DNA of 64,000 nucleotides, taken from NCBI GenBank assembly GCA_036704125.1, contig DATNQI010000028.1, positions 1-64,000 on the forward strand. The letters run 5' to 3'. Origin of the DNA: Pantanalinema sp. Lineage in GTDB: Bacteria; Cyanobacteriota; Sericytochromatia; S15B-MN24; UBA4093. The translations under genes and the position numbers were made by a program. Position 1 is the first letter of the stretch; every line of letters begins with the position of its first letter. Below are positions 36,241 through 44,310 of this stretch, piece by piece. The notes below the pieces were generated by a model that ran no database searches, was not told where the DNA came from, and saw only the letters and a list, made by a program, of their open reading frames with translations.

Positions 36241-36849
36241 ATGGCCATCCCCAGAACCGACCGCCGCATGACCAAGATCCCGCGCCTTCTGGCGCTCGTC
36301 GCCGCCGTGCTCGTCGGTCTTTCCTTCCTCTTCCCCCTCTGGACCCTCCACCTCCAGGCACCCCAGTACCCCGAGATGTTGAACCTCAACGTCTACGCCT
36401 ACAAGCTCGAAGGCAGCGCCAACCCCCTGATCAACGACCTCCAGGAGATCAACACCCTCAACCACTACATCGGCATGGCCGAGATCCACGCCCAGAACTT
36501 CCCCGAGCTGAAGCTGATGCCCATCGCCCTGGCCGCAACGGCAGTCCTGCTTGTCCTGGCCGCGGCCCTCGCCTGGTGGGAGCTGCTCGCCGCCGCGACG
36601 GCGACCCTGGCGCTCACCGGCGTGGCCGGCATCGCCTCGGCCTACTTCAAGCTCTACTCCTACGGTCACAACCTGTCCCTGGACGCTCCTCTCAAGATCA
36701 AGGGCTTCACCCCGCCGCTGCTCGGCAGCAACAAGCTCGTGAACTTCATGACCCACGGCATGTTCGGGCTGGGCGGCTTCATGCTCATGGTGACCGGTGG
36801 GCTGCTGCTTTACGCCCTCTATCTGCACCTGAGGCCGCGAAGAGCGTGA
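36241..36849 (+). CDS. NosB-like membrane protein of the nos cluster
   Basis: A 202-residue inner-membrane protein with four transmembrane helices. A large periplasmic loop after TM1 carries the block NLNVYAYKLEG and INTLNHYIGMAEI. Proteins with this layout and loop recur between nosZ and nosD in clade II clusters, where a membrane protein called NosB is described. Its biochemical role is not established; support of NosZ maturation or electron supply is inference. Its TGA overlaps the ATG of nosD by one base. Confidence 0.8.
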   Translation: MAIPRTDRRMTKIPRLLALVAAVLVGLSFLFPLWTLHLQAPQYPEMLNLNVYAYKLEGSANPLINDLQEINTLNHYIGMAEIHAQNFPELKLMPIALAATAVLLVLAAALAWWELLAAATATLALTGVAGIASAYFKLYSYGHNLSLDAPLKIKGFTPPLLGSNKLVNFMTHGMFGLGGFMLMVTGGLLLYALYLHLRPRRA

Positions 36850-38210
36850 TGCGGCCGGCAGCGCTCATCCTGGTTGCAACCCTCGCGCCCCTGGCCCTCC
36901 CGTTTGCGGTCCGGGCCGCCGAGTGGCGCGTGGGCCCGGGCGGCTTTCCCACCATCGCTGCGGCGATCGCCGCGGCGCATCCCGGCGACGTGATCCGCAT
37001 CCCGGCCGGCCGCTACCCGGAGCGGCTTTTCCTCGACAAGCCGCTGACCCTGGTGGGCGAGGGCATGCCCACCATCGACGGCCTCGGCAAGGGCGACGTC
37101 GTCGCCGTCAAGGCGCCCGGCTGCCGGATCGTCGGCCTGCACCTGACGGGCAGCAGCCGCGAGATCCTCTCGGACGCGGCCGCCATCAAGATCGACGCCG
37201 ACCGCACGGTGGTCGAGCGCTGCACGATCGACCAGAGCCTTTACGGCCTCTACATCAGCGACACCCAGCACGCCCGAATCATGAATAATGACATCACCGG
37301 GATCGCGACCATGGGCATCCACGAGCGCGGGGACGGGATCCGCCTTCACAACTCCGCGCACAACCTGATCAAGGGCAACCGGATCCAGGACACGCGCGAC
37401 GGGATCTACTTCAACGCCTCGCCCTTCAACGACATGCGGGACAACGCGATCCGCCGGGTGCGCTACGGCCTGCATTACATGTCCTCGGACGACAACACCT
37501 TCAGCCGCAACCGCTTCACCGAGACCGAGGCGGGCTCGGCCCTGATGTTCAGCCGGCGCATCCACCTGCGCGACAACCTCTTCGCGGGCAACCGGGGCTA
37601 CCGCGCCTACGGCCTCTTGATCAAGGACTGCGAGGACAGCACCGTCGAGGGCAACGCCGTGGTGGGCAACCGCGTGGGCATCTTCCTGGACGGGGCCATG
37701 CGCTCGACGATCACCCGCAACCGGGTCGTGGGCAACGACCTCGGCTTCGAGGTCCGCGGCAGCTCCGAGGGCAACACCCTCTCGGCCAACACCATCGCGG
37801 GCAACACCGAGACGATCGCGACCCCCACCGGCATCGGCGAGAACACCTGGCGCGGCAACTACTGGAGCGACTACCGCGGCTACGACCTGGACGGCGACGG
37901 CCTGGGGGACGTTCCCCACGAGGCCGGGAGCGTCTTCTCCTTCCTGGTCGAGAACTACCCGCCCGCGCGCCTCTTCCTGCTGAGCCCCGCCGTGCAGGCC
38001 CTGGAGTTCGCCGAGCGTACCTTCCCCATCGTCGACGCGCCGAGCATCCGGGATCCGGCCCCGGCCGTCCACCCCACCGTCGCCGCCGAGCCGGCAGCGG
38101 GTGAACGGCGAGAGGCGTCGCCCAGCGCGCCCTTCCTGGCCCTGGCCGCCGGCCTCCTGCTGCTCGGCCTGCTTCCCCTCCTTGCATCACGAAGAGCACT
38201 GCGCCCATGA
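36849..38210 (+). CDS. nosD: NosD copper-site maturation protein
   Basis: A 453-residue periplasmic protein with a Sec signal peptide and a right-handed parallel beta-helix built from repeated NxI/NxF turns (NNDITG, GNRIQD, DNAIRR, RNRFTE). NosD works with NosF and NosY in assembly of the CuZ sulfide cluster of NosZ. After the helix and a Pro/Ala linker there is a C-terminal hydrophobic segment (FLALAAGLLLLGLLPLLA) and a basic end, predicting a membrane tether that typical proteobacterial NosD lacks. The ATG overlaps the previous stop, and its own stop overlaps nosF. Confidence 0.93.
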   Translation: MRPAALILVATLAPLALPFAVRAAEWRVGPGGFPTIAAAIAAAHPGDVIRIPAGRYPERLFLDKPLTLVGEGMPTIDGLGKGDVVAVKAPGCRIVGLHLTGSSREILSDAAAIKIDADRTVVERCTIDQSLYGLYISDTQHARIMNNDITGIATMGIHERGDGIRLHNSAHNLIKGNRIQDTRDGIYFNASPFNDMRDNAIRRVRYGLHYMSSDDNTFSRNRFTETEAGSALMFSRRIHLRDNLFAGNRGYRAYGLLIKDCEDSTVEGNAVVGNRVGIFLDGAMRSTITRNRVVGNDLGFEVRGSSEGNTLSANTIAGNTETIATPTGIGENTWRGNYWSDYRGYDLDGDGLGDVPHEAGSVFSFLVENYPPARLFLLSPAVQALEFAERTFPIVDAPSIRDPAPAVHPTVAAEPAAGERREASPSAPFLALAAGLLLLGLLPLLASRRALRP

Positions 38211-39133
38211 TTCGAATCGAGAACCTGGCAAAGGAATACGGAGCGCTCAAGGCGCTCGACGGGCTGAGCCTCGAGACCCGCTCGGGCGAGGTCCTGGCGC
38301 TCCTGGGCCCCAACGGCGCCGGCAAGAGCACGACCATCAAGAGCATCGTCGGCCTCGTGACGCCCACGCGCGGCCGGGTCCTGATCGACGGGATCGACGT
38401 GGCGCGCGAGCCCCGGCGCGCCCGGGCCCTGATCGGCTACCTGCCGCAGCGGGTCCACTTCTACGACAACCTCACCCCGCGCGAGGTGCTGGCCTTCTAC
38501 GCGCAGCTGCGCAAGGCCCCCCGCACCCAGATCGCCCCTTTGATCGAGCACGTCGGCCTCGGCCATGCCGCCGATCGGCGCACCGCTGGCTTCTCGGGGG
38601 GCATGCTGCAGCGCCTGGGCCTGGCCGTCGCGCTGTTGGGCGAGCCACGCCTGTTGGTGCTCGACGAGCCGACCGCGGGGCTCGACCCCGAGGGCTCGCT
38701 CCTCTTCAAGGAGACGATCCAGGAGCGCCGGCGCTCGGGGACGACCGTGCTGCTGTGCTCCCACCTGCTCGCCGAGGTCGAGTCCGTCGCCGACCGCATC
38801 GCCATCTGCAACCAGGGGCGCATCGCCGCCATCGACTCGCTGGATGCCATGCGCGAGAGCCTGGCCCTTCCGACCCGGATGGTCCTGCGGGTGGCGGGCG
38901 GTACCGATCCCGCGGCCATCGCCCTGCGCTCGGGGGCCCGCGAGGCGGAGCTGCGCGGCGAGACGTTGCGCCTGACCATCGACTATCACCGCAAGGCTGC
39001 GGTGATCCTGGCGCTCGAGGAGCGCGGGGTCGCCGTCCAGGACCTGCGCACCGAGGACCCGAGCCTTGAGGACATCTTCATGGCCGTCGTCCACCGCTCG
39101 ACTTCGTCCCCCGAGGAGGTATCCATCCGATGA
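38207..39133 (+). CDS. nosF: NosF ABC transporter ATP-binding protein
   Basis: A 308-residue ATPase with Walker A GPNGAGKST (34-42), signature FSGGMLQRLG, and Walker B LLVLDEPTAGLDP. With NosY it forms the ABC exporter that supplies a sulfur species or energy for CuZ assembly with NosD. The reading frame overlaps nosD by four bases (ATGA) and nosL by four bases (ATGA), so translation is coupled. The C-terminal 80 residues are the usual extension of NosF-like ATPases. Confidence 0.94.
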   Translation: MIRIENLAKEYGALKALDGLSLETRSGEVLALLGPNGAGKSTTIKSIVGLVTPTRGRVLIDGIDVAREPRRARALIGYLPQRVHFYDNLTPREVLAFYAQLRKAPRTQIAPLIEHVGLGHAADRRTAGFSGGMLQRLGLAVALLGEPRLLVLDEPTAGLDPEGSLLFKETIQERRRSGTTVLLCSHLLAEVESVADRIAICNQGRIAAIDSLDAMRESLALPTRMVLRVAGGTDPAAIALRSGAREAELRGETLRLTIDYHRKAAVILALEERGVAVQDLRTEDPSLEDIFMAVVHRSTSSPEEVSIR

Positions 39134-39567
39134 AGCCCACGATCCCGTCCGTCGCCCTGTTCGCGAGCCTGGCCCTGGTGGGCTTCACCAGCCAGGGCAA
39201 GCCGGTCGACGTCATGCCCGAGGCCGACGAGTGCGCCACCTGCGCCATGGCCGTCACCGACGTGCCCCTCTCCGCCGAGATCACCCTCAAGAACGGCGAC
39301 GTCAAGAAGTTCGACGACATCGGCTGCATGGCCCAGTACGTCCGGCGCAAGAAGCTCCTTGAGGACAAGATCAAGGGCATGTTCGTGCACGACCTCAAGA
39401 GCGAGCGGTGGCTCCCGCTCGAGCGCGCGATCCTGGTCAAGAGCACGTACCCCACGCCCATGCGCTACGGCATCGTGGCCTTCTCGTCCCTTGCGGACGC
39501 CAAGGCGCTGCCTGCCAGGTACAAGGGCAAGACCGTCACCTGGTCTTCGGTGCTGAAGGGGTTTTAA
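39130..39567 (+). CDS. nosL: NosL copper chaperone
   Basis: A 145-residue NosL protein. The copper-binding motif is C35-x2-C38-x-M40 (CATCAM), and the DDIGCM block is also typical. NosL delivers Cu(I) to apo-NosZ. Most NosL proteins are lipoproteins, but here the hydrophobic leader (residues 7-19) has no lipobox cysteine, so it is either soluble periplasmic or held by an uncleaved anchor. It lies between nosF and nosY, a gene order different from the common D-F-Y-L. Confidence 0.92.
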   Translation: MKPTIPSVALFASLALVGFTSQGKPVDVMPEADECATCAMAVTDVPLSAEITLKNGDVKKFDDIGCMAQYVRRKKLLEDKIKGMFVHDLKSERWLPLERAILVKSTYPTPMRYGIVAFSSLADAKALPARYKGKTVTWSSVLKGF

Positions 39568-39568
39568 A

Positions 39569-40396
39569 ATGGAATGGCAACCCATCTGGACGATCGCCCA
39601 GCGCGAGCTCCTGGACGCCCTGCGCAGCCGCCTCGTCTGGATGTTCGCGGCGGTGTTCGCCGTCCTGGCGCTGGGCCTGTCGTACTTCGGCCTGGTCGGG
39701 GCGGGCTACGCCGAGGTGACCGGGTTCGCGAAGACCTCGGCCAGCCTGCTCAACCTGGTGCTGATCCTCTTTCCTCTGGTCGCGCTCTTCCTGGGCACCT
39801 CGAGCATGACCAGCGAGCGCGGAGCCCTCGAGCTGCTGCTCTCCCAGCCCGTGACCCGCTCCGAGGTGATGGTCGGCAAGTTCCTGGGCCTGGCCCTGAC
39901 GCTGGTCGCCTCGACCCTGGTGGGGTTCGGCGCGGCCGGTCTGGTCATCGGCGTCCGGGCGGGCGGCGCCGACGCCGGGCGCTTCCTGGCCCTGACGGGG
40001 CTTGCGATCGCCCTGGAGGTCGCCTTCCTGAGCGTTTCCCTGCTCATCTCGGCAGTGACGGCCGACCGGGTGCGCGCCCTGGGGGCCGCCGTCGCGGTCT
40101 GGTTCGGCAGCGTCATCCTCTACGACCTGTTGGTGGTCGGCGGGGCCGTGCTCATCGGCGCCAAGCAGCTCTCGGCCGCCCTGGTCCTCTTGCTGTTCCT
40201 GAACCCGGTGGACCTGGTCAGGGTGCTGGGCATCCTGAGCCTCGACTCGGCGACTGCCTTCGGGGCCACCGGGGCGAGCCTGATGCGCATGTTCGGCCCC
40301 GTCGGCGCCCTCGTCGCCCTGATCGTCGCCCTGGCGCTCTGGATGGTCGCCCCATTGGGGCTCGCCCTGCGCCTGTTCCGCCGCGCCGACCTCTAA
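39569..40396 (+). CDS. nosY: NosY ABC transporter permease
   Basis: A 275-residue ABC-2-type permease with six predicted membrane helices. The N-terminal block WTIAQRELLDALRSRL and LELLLSQPVTRSEVMVGKFL are characteristic of NosY. It pairs with NosF. It begins one base after the nosL stop and is the last gene of the cluster, which closes with a 20-bp hairpin. No nosR, nosX, nosG, nosH or cytochrome nosC genes follow. Confidence 0.93.
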   Translation: MEWQPIWTIAQRELLDALRSRLVWMFAAVFAVLALGLSYFGLVGAGYAEVTGFAKTSASLLNLVLILFPLVALFLGTSSMTSERGALELLLSQPVTRSEVMVGKFLGLALTLVASTLVGFGAAGLVIGVRAGGADAGRFLALTGLAIALEVAFLSVSLLISAVTADRVRALGAAVAVWFGSVILYDLLVVGGAVLIGAKQLSAALVLLLFLNPVDLVRVLGILSLDSATAFGATGASLMRMFGPVGALVALIVALALWMVAPLGLALRLFRRADL

Positions 40397-40405
40397 GCGC
40401 CGATG

Positions 40406-40452
40406 GCACGAGCATCCCCCGCCCCCCTGATTGGGGCGGGGGATGCTCGTGC
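40406..40452. terminator. Long hairpin ending the nos operon
   Basis: Arms 40406-40425 and 40433-40452 pair perfectly over 20 bp around a seven-base loop. It also lies downstream of the convergent lipoprotein gene, so it could act in both directions. Confidence 0.8.
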
Positions 40453-40461
40453 TTGGGGGTG

Positions 40462-40791
40462 TTAGCGGCGCGGTTTATTGATCGGGTTGACGTTGGGATC
40501 CTCGGAGGTGCTCGCGGACATCCCCGGGGAATAGTGTCCGCCTTTATCCCAGCCGGCGCCGCCACCGCCGCCACCGCCCTGGGTGGCGGGTGGACCGATC
40601 CCATCGAGGTCCACGCCGCCCATCCCGGGGCCGCCGTAGCTTCCAGGGCCGCCCGTGGCGCCGTGGGCGATCACCGACGGGCTGGGGCTGGGCCCGCCCC
40701 CGCCGCCCGCCTGCTGCGCGCCCCGCTCTCCCCCCTGGCAGCCGATCAGCGCCGTGACGAGCACCAGGGCAACTCCTGCAAATGCCTTCAC
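40462..40791 (-). CDS. Small glycine-rich lipoprotein
   Basis: A 109-residue protein with a signal peptide ending LIGC (Cys18). The mature part is low-complexity, rich in Gly, Pro and Ser, with a run of nine Gly residues, and is probably disordered. The start is GTG at 40791 with GAGGGG upstream. No family is recognisable. It converges with nosY, with the shared hairpin between them. It may be an outer-membrane-linked peptide with no enzymatic role. Confidence 0.6.
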   Translation of the reverse strand: MKAFAGVALVLVTALIGCQGGERGAQQAGGGGGPSPSPSVIAHGATGGPGSYGGPGMGGVDLDGIGPPATQGGGGGGGAGWDKGGHYSPGMSASTSEDPNVNPINKPRR

Positions 40792-41016
40792 CTCGTATCC
40801 CCCTCTCGATCGCCGTGGGAAGAGGCCAAGCCACCCTGCGGCCAGGCTGGGCCGAGCATAATACGACTTCCCCCGACATGAAAACGCCCGCCCGCCCGCA
40901 ACTGTACTGGTCGAAATGTCCCGAAACTGCTCCTGTTGGCGGATCCGCCCGGGTGATAGCGTGGAGGCATCGGGTGAGGGGGCGTTTCCTCACCGCGCCG
41001 AAGGGAAGGGGGGCAC

Positions 41017-41130
41017 ATGGGATTCGGAAAGTTCCTGCTGAGGTATTTCGAGATCATGGCACGCGGCGGCGGCATGGTGCCCTTGCTCGGCCAGGCGTTC
41101 GAGACGGGGGCACAAGACGCGGCGGACTGA
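41017..41130 (+). CDS. Candidate 37-residue small protein upstream of MocR regulator
   Basis: ATG at 41017 has a very good ribosome-binding site (AAGGGGGGC). The 37-residue product starts MGFGKFLLRYFEIM, an amphipathic or hydrophobic helix, then a Gly-rich turn and MVPLLGQAFETG. It ends 22 bp before the MocR regulator. No homologue is known to me. The good translation signal is the main support; it might instead be a leader ORF. Confidence 0.45.
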   Translation: MGFGKFLLRYFEIMARGGGMVPLLGQAFETGAQDAAD

Positions 41131-41152
41131 GCCCGCCGTTCAGGAGCCAGGG

Positions 41153-42592
41153 ATGAAGCCGGTTCAAGACCAGCAGAACCTCTACCGGTCCATCGCCGAT
41201 GACGTCGCACGGCTCATCGGAAACGGGACCCTGCGCCCAGGCGACAGGGTCCCGTCCATTCGCGCGCTCAGCCGCCAGCAGCGCGTGAGCCCCTCGACCA
41301 TCAACCAGGCCTATCTGCTGCTGGAGCGCAAGGGCCTCATCGAGGCGCGCGAGCGCTCGGGCTTCTACGTCAGCGCGAAAGGCCACGCCGAGGCCAAGCC
41401 GTTCAGCGTCCTGAGCCAGACCTACGCGGGCCCCGTCACGGTGCGCGACCTGATCACCCAGGTGCTGGTGGTCTCGCGCGACCCCGGGCTGCTGCCGCTC
41501 GGCGCGGGCACCCCCAGCCTCGACCTGCTCCCCCTCGACCGAATGGCCCGCATCACCGCAAGGGTCTGCCAGGATCGACCCGAGCTGGTGCTGGCGTACG
41601 ACTTCGCCCCGGGCTCGCTGGAGCTGAGGCGGCAGATCGCGCGCTACTCGGCCGAGTTCGGCTGCAGCGTCTCGCCCGATGACCTCGTCATCACGAGCGG
41701 CGGGATCGAGGCGCTCAACCTCTGCCTGCGGGCGGTGGCCCGGCCGGGAGATGCGATCGCCATCGAGTCCCCCACCTATTTCGGCGTCCTGGAGGCCATC
41801 GAGAGCCTGGGCATGCACGCCGTCGAGATCCCGACGCACCCCGAGACGGGGATCAGCCTGGAGGCCCTCGCGCAGGCCCTGGACGAGCACAAGGTCAAGG
41901 CCTGCCTCGTGATGCCCACCTTCAACAACCCGCTCGGCAGCGTGATGAGCGACCAGAAGAAGCGCGAGCTGGTGGAGCTATTGGGCGAGCGTGGCGTGCC
42001 GCTGATCGAGGACGACATCTACGGGGACCTGTCCTTCGACGGCACGCGGCCCAAGCCCTGCAAGGCCTATGACACCCGGGGCCTGGTGCTGTTGTGCAGC
42101 TCCTTCTCGAAGACCATCGGGCCGGGGCTGAGGATCGGCTGGTGCACGCCCGGGCGCTTCCTTCAGGAGGTGGTGCTGCTGAAGGGGGTCACGACCCTCG
42201 CCACGCCGGGCCTGCAGCAGGTCGCGCTCGCCCGCTTTCTCGAGCAGGGCGGCTACCAGCGCCACCTCAAGGGGCTGCGCGGAACGTTCCAGGCGAACAT
42301 GGCCCGGACTCACCGGGTCATCGCCGAGGCCTTCCCCGAGGGGACCAAGGTCACCCATCCCGGGGGCGGGTTCTTGCTGTGGGTCGAGTTGCCCGAGGGG
42401 GTCGATGCGGTCGCGCTCCACCAGGAGGCGCTCGCGGGGGGAATCAGCATCACGCCGGGTCCCATCTTCTCGGCGAGCGGCAACTTCCAGAACTGCATCC
42501 GGATCAGCTGCGCGAACTCCTGGTCCAAGCGCATCGAGGACGGGATCATGCGCCTGGGAGCGATCGCCCGGCGCCTCGAGACCTCGGCTTAG
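41153..42592 (+). CDS. MocR/GntR-family PLP-dependent transcriptional regulator
   Basis: A 479-residue fusion of an N-terminal GntR winged helix (residues 8-75, GDRVPSIRALSRQQRVSPSTI) to a class I aminotransferase-like domain. The PLP lysine is in SSFSKTIGPGLRIGW, and the pocket has NNPLG and the Asp in IEDDIYGD. MocR proteins use PLP and an amino-compound as effector to control amino acid, GABA, taurine or vitamin B6 genes. Its target is unknown; neither neighbour is an obvious metabolic gene. Its last codons lie inside the hairpin terminator. Confidence 0.9.
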   Translation: MKPVQDQQNLYRSIADDVARLIGNGTLRPGDRVPSIRALSRQQRVSPSTINQAYLLLERKGLIEARERSGFYVSAKGHAEAKPFSVLSQTYAGPVTVRDLITQVLVVSRDPGLLPLGAGTPSLDLLPLDRMARITARVCQDRPELVLAYDFAPGSLELRRQIARYSAEFGCSVSPDDLVITSGGIEALNLCLRAVARPGDAIAIESPTYFGVLEAIESLGMHAVEIPTHPETGISLEALAQALDEHKVKACLVMPTFNNPLGSVMSDQKKRELVELLGERGVPLIEDDIYGDLSFDGTRPKPCKAYDTRGLVLLCSSFSKTIGPGLRIGWCTPGRFLQEVVLLKGVTTLATPGLQQVALARFLEQGGYQRHLKGLRGTFQANMARTHRVIAEAFPEGTKVTHPGGGFLLWVELPEGVDAVALHQEALAGGISITPGPIFSASGNFQNCIRISCANSWSKRIEDGIMRLGAIARRLETSA

Positions 42593-42625
42593 AGGGCGGG
42601 GAATGGCCCCGCCCTCTAAGCCGAG
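42583..42625. terminator. Hairpin overlapping the 3' end of the MocR gene
   Basis: Arms 42583-42601 and 42607-42625 are perfectly complementary over 19 bp with the loop AATGG. The left arm includes the stop codon of the regulator. It also lies seven bases from the end of the convergent gene. Confidence 0.8.
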
Positions 42626-42631
42626 AAGCGA

Positions 42632-43285
42632 TCAGAAGTTCATGCCGATCCGCGCGCCGGGACCGGCGAGGATCCCGCCGTCGTCGCGGAAGGCCGCCAC
42701 GCTGAAACCGCCGAGCCTCAGGCTGAGCTCGTAATGCACGCGGCTGAAGTCCGACTTGCCGCCGAGGACGTCGTAGATCTGGCGGTGATAGGTCGCCTCG
42801 GCCGAGACGGAGCCGATGCCGATCGGCAGCGAATAGCGCAGGCCGAGCGGGACGAGGATCGGCACGCCCACGTCGGTATTGGCGCCCGGGGTGGACTCGG
42901 TCATGTACATGGCCCCCTCGATCCCCATCACGGGCATCAGGTTGAGGGGCAGGAAGAGCCCCGTCTGCCCGACGAACCGGGCGCCCGCCCCGGCCACGAA
43001 GTGGTTGATGAATCCCTGCGAGGCGACGAGCGAGACGTCCCCCTCGGCCATGGGGCCGACGGCCGAGAAGAGGGCGCTGCCCACCATCCCGTGCACGGGG
43101 TGCTGCTGGGCTCCCATCGAGAAGTGAAGCGGGCCTCGGGCCATCTGCTCGGGAGGCTGGGGGCCCCATGCGGGCAAGACGCCGAACAGGCCCTTGCCCC
43201 AGCCGGCGGCCGCCGAGGCGGGAGCGGCGAGCGCCGGGACCAGGGCCGCGGTCAGGGCGAGAAGGCTGAAAAATCGCTTGGTCAT
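42632..43285 (-). CDS. Outer-membrane-like beta-barrel protein A
   Basis: A 217-residue exported protein with a cleavable signal peptide (residues 1-26, ending ASAAA). The rest has alternating polar and hydrophobic strands and ends in Phe (ARIGMNF), the usual end of outer-membrane barrels. An eight-stranded porin-like barrel is plausible. No family can be named. It lies 18 bp downstream of the related-looking 43304-44152 gene, so the two form an operon. The GAGGAG site before its ATG supports the start. Confidence 0.65.
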   Translation of the reverse strand: MTKRFFSLLALTAALVPALAAPASAAAGWGKGLFGVLPAWGPQPPEQMARGPLHFSMGAQQHPVHGMVGSALFSAVGPMAEGDVSLVASQGFINHFVAGAGARFVGQTGLFLPLNLMPVMGIEGAMYMTESTPGANTDVGVPILVPLGLRYSLPIGIGSVSAEATYHRQIYDVLGGKSDFSRVHYELSLRLGGFSVAAFRDDGGILAGPGARIGMNF

Positions 43286-43303
43286 GGTGATCGTCTCCTC
43301 GCG

Positions 43304-44152
43304 CTAGAAGTACATCGTGGTGCCGAGCGTGGTCGTCGTGTAACCCAGCTCGGTCGTGGTCCCGGTGGTCACCCCCCGGCTGGAGACGGCATGACGGGCA
43401 TCGAGCTGAAGGTAGGGCGACAGCACGAGCGAGGCCGAGAGGCCGAAGTCGTTCGCCCCGAAGCCCTTCCGGCTCAGCGCGTCGGCCCAGTCGAGGTGAG
43501 CGAACGGACGCAGGACCAGGTTGTTGAGCACCGGCAGGTCCGGGACCCATCGCCAGCTCAGGCCGATAGGAGCGAGCATGACGGCCTTGGGGGCAACGAC
43601 GCTCCCGGTGGCCGAGGTGCTCGAGAAAGACCCCATCCCGGTGTCGAAGGCGACGACGCCCCCGAGCAGCGGAAACATGTCGAACCCGAGGTCCACCCGC
43701 ACGAGCGAGGCGTCGAGGGGGGCCGCGGCGCCGCCTGCGGCCGTCATCGCGTAGCCGCCCTGAGCGCTGAAGCCGGTGGTGAGGCTCAGCAGCATGTCGG
43801 GGTTAGGTGCGGCCTCGCGCACGGCGTAGCTGTAGCTCGTCTTTCGGCTGCGAATCGCTTCGCGCTCCGCGTTCATGCGGTTGGCCTCGGTCCCGAACAT
43901 CGAGGTGAGCGCAGCGAGGACGACGCCCGTCCTGTCGGTGACGGTGAAGGTGTGCATCCCCCCCGACATCAAAGGGGTGCTGGCTCCGGCGGTCGTGTTC
44001 TGCCAGGTCATGACGTCGTAGCCGTAGCGCATGTCCCCGGACGGAAGGGCGCTGTTCCCGAGGTACCTGTCTGCGGCCATTGCAGGCGCGGCGTAGGCCG
44101 AAAGGCAGGACGCGGCGAGAATGGCCAGGCGCGGCAGCGAAAATTGCTTCAT
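43304..44152 (-). CDS. Outer-membrane-like beta-barrel protein B
   Basis: A 282-residue exported protein with a signal peptide ending APAMAA near residue 26. The mature part has amphipathic strands, several Gly-rich turns and a C-terminal Phe (LGTTMYF), as in outer-membrane barrels. The Ser/Thr/Gly-rich segments suggest surface loops. It is the first gene of the pair with 42632-43285. The function is unknown; the two may be paralogous porin-like proteins, supporting a diderm envelope. Confidence 0.65.
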   Translation of the reverse strand: MKQFSLPRLAILAASCLSAYAAPAMAADRYLGNSALPSGDMRYGYDVMTWQNTTAGASTPLMSGGMHTFTVTDRTGVVLAALTSMFGTEANRMNAEREAIRSRKTSYSYAVREAAPNPDMLLSLTTGFSAQGGYAMTAAGGAAAPLDASLVRVDLGFDMFPLLGGVVAFDTGMGSFSSTSATGSVVAPKAVMLAPIGLSWRWVPDLPVLNNLVLRPFAHLDWADALSRKGFGANDFGLSASLVLSPYLQLDARHAVSSRGVTTGTTTELGYTTTTLGTTMYF

Positions 44153-44254
44153 CTGGTGCGTCTCCTGATGTATGGATGCCTATCGTGACATGTTAACCGT
44201 AAGATCACCTGCTTAGCTGGACGAAATCTTAGCATCACCCAGGGTCGGTTTCAA

Positions 44255-44296
44255 CGGAAAAGGCCCCGGATCGCGCGCGTTCCGGGGCCTTTTCCG
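44255..44296 (-). terminator. Hairpin after the PT-linker lipoprotein gene
   Basis: Arms 44255-44270 and 44281-44296 pair over 16 bp with a ten-base loop. It follows the stop of the minus-strand lipoprotein gene. Confidence 0.7.
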
Positions 44297-44310
44297 TCGA
44301 GGGGTGTTTC

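Noticed and set aside
40866-41000. Promoter with TTGGCG and TAGCGT before the MocR unit
   Set aside because: The spacing of 15 bp and the poor -10 box are too weak to report as a feature.
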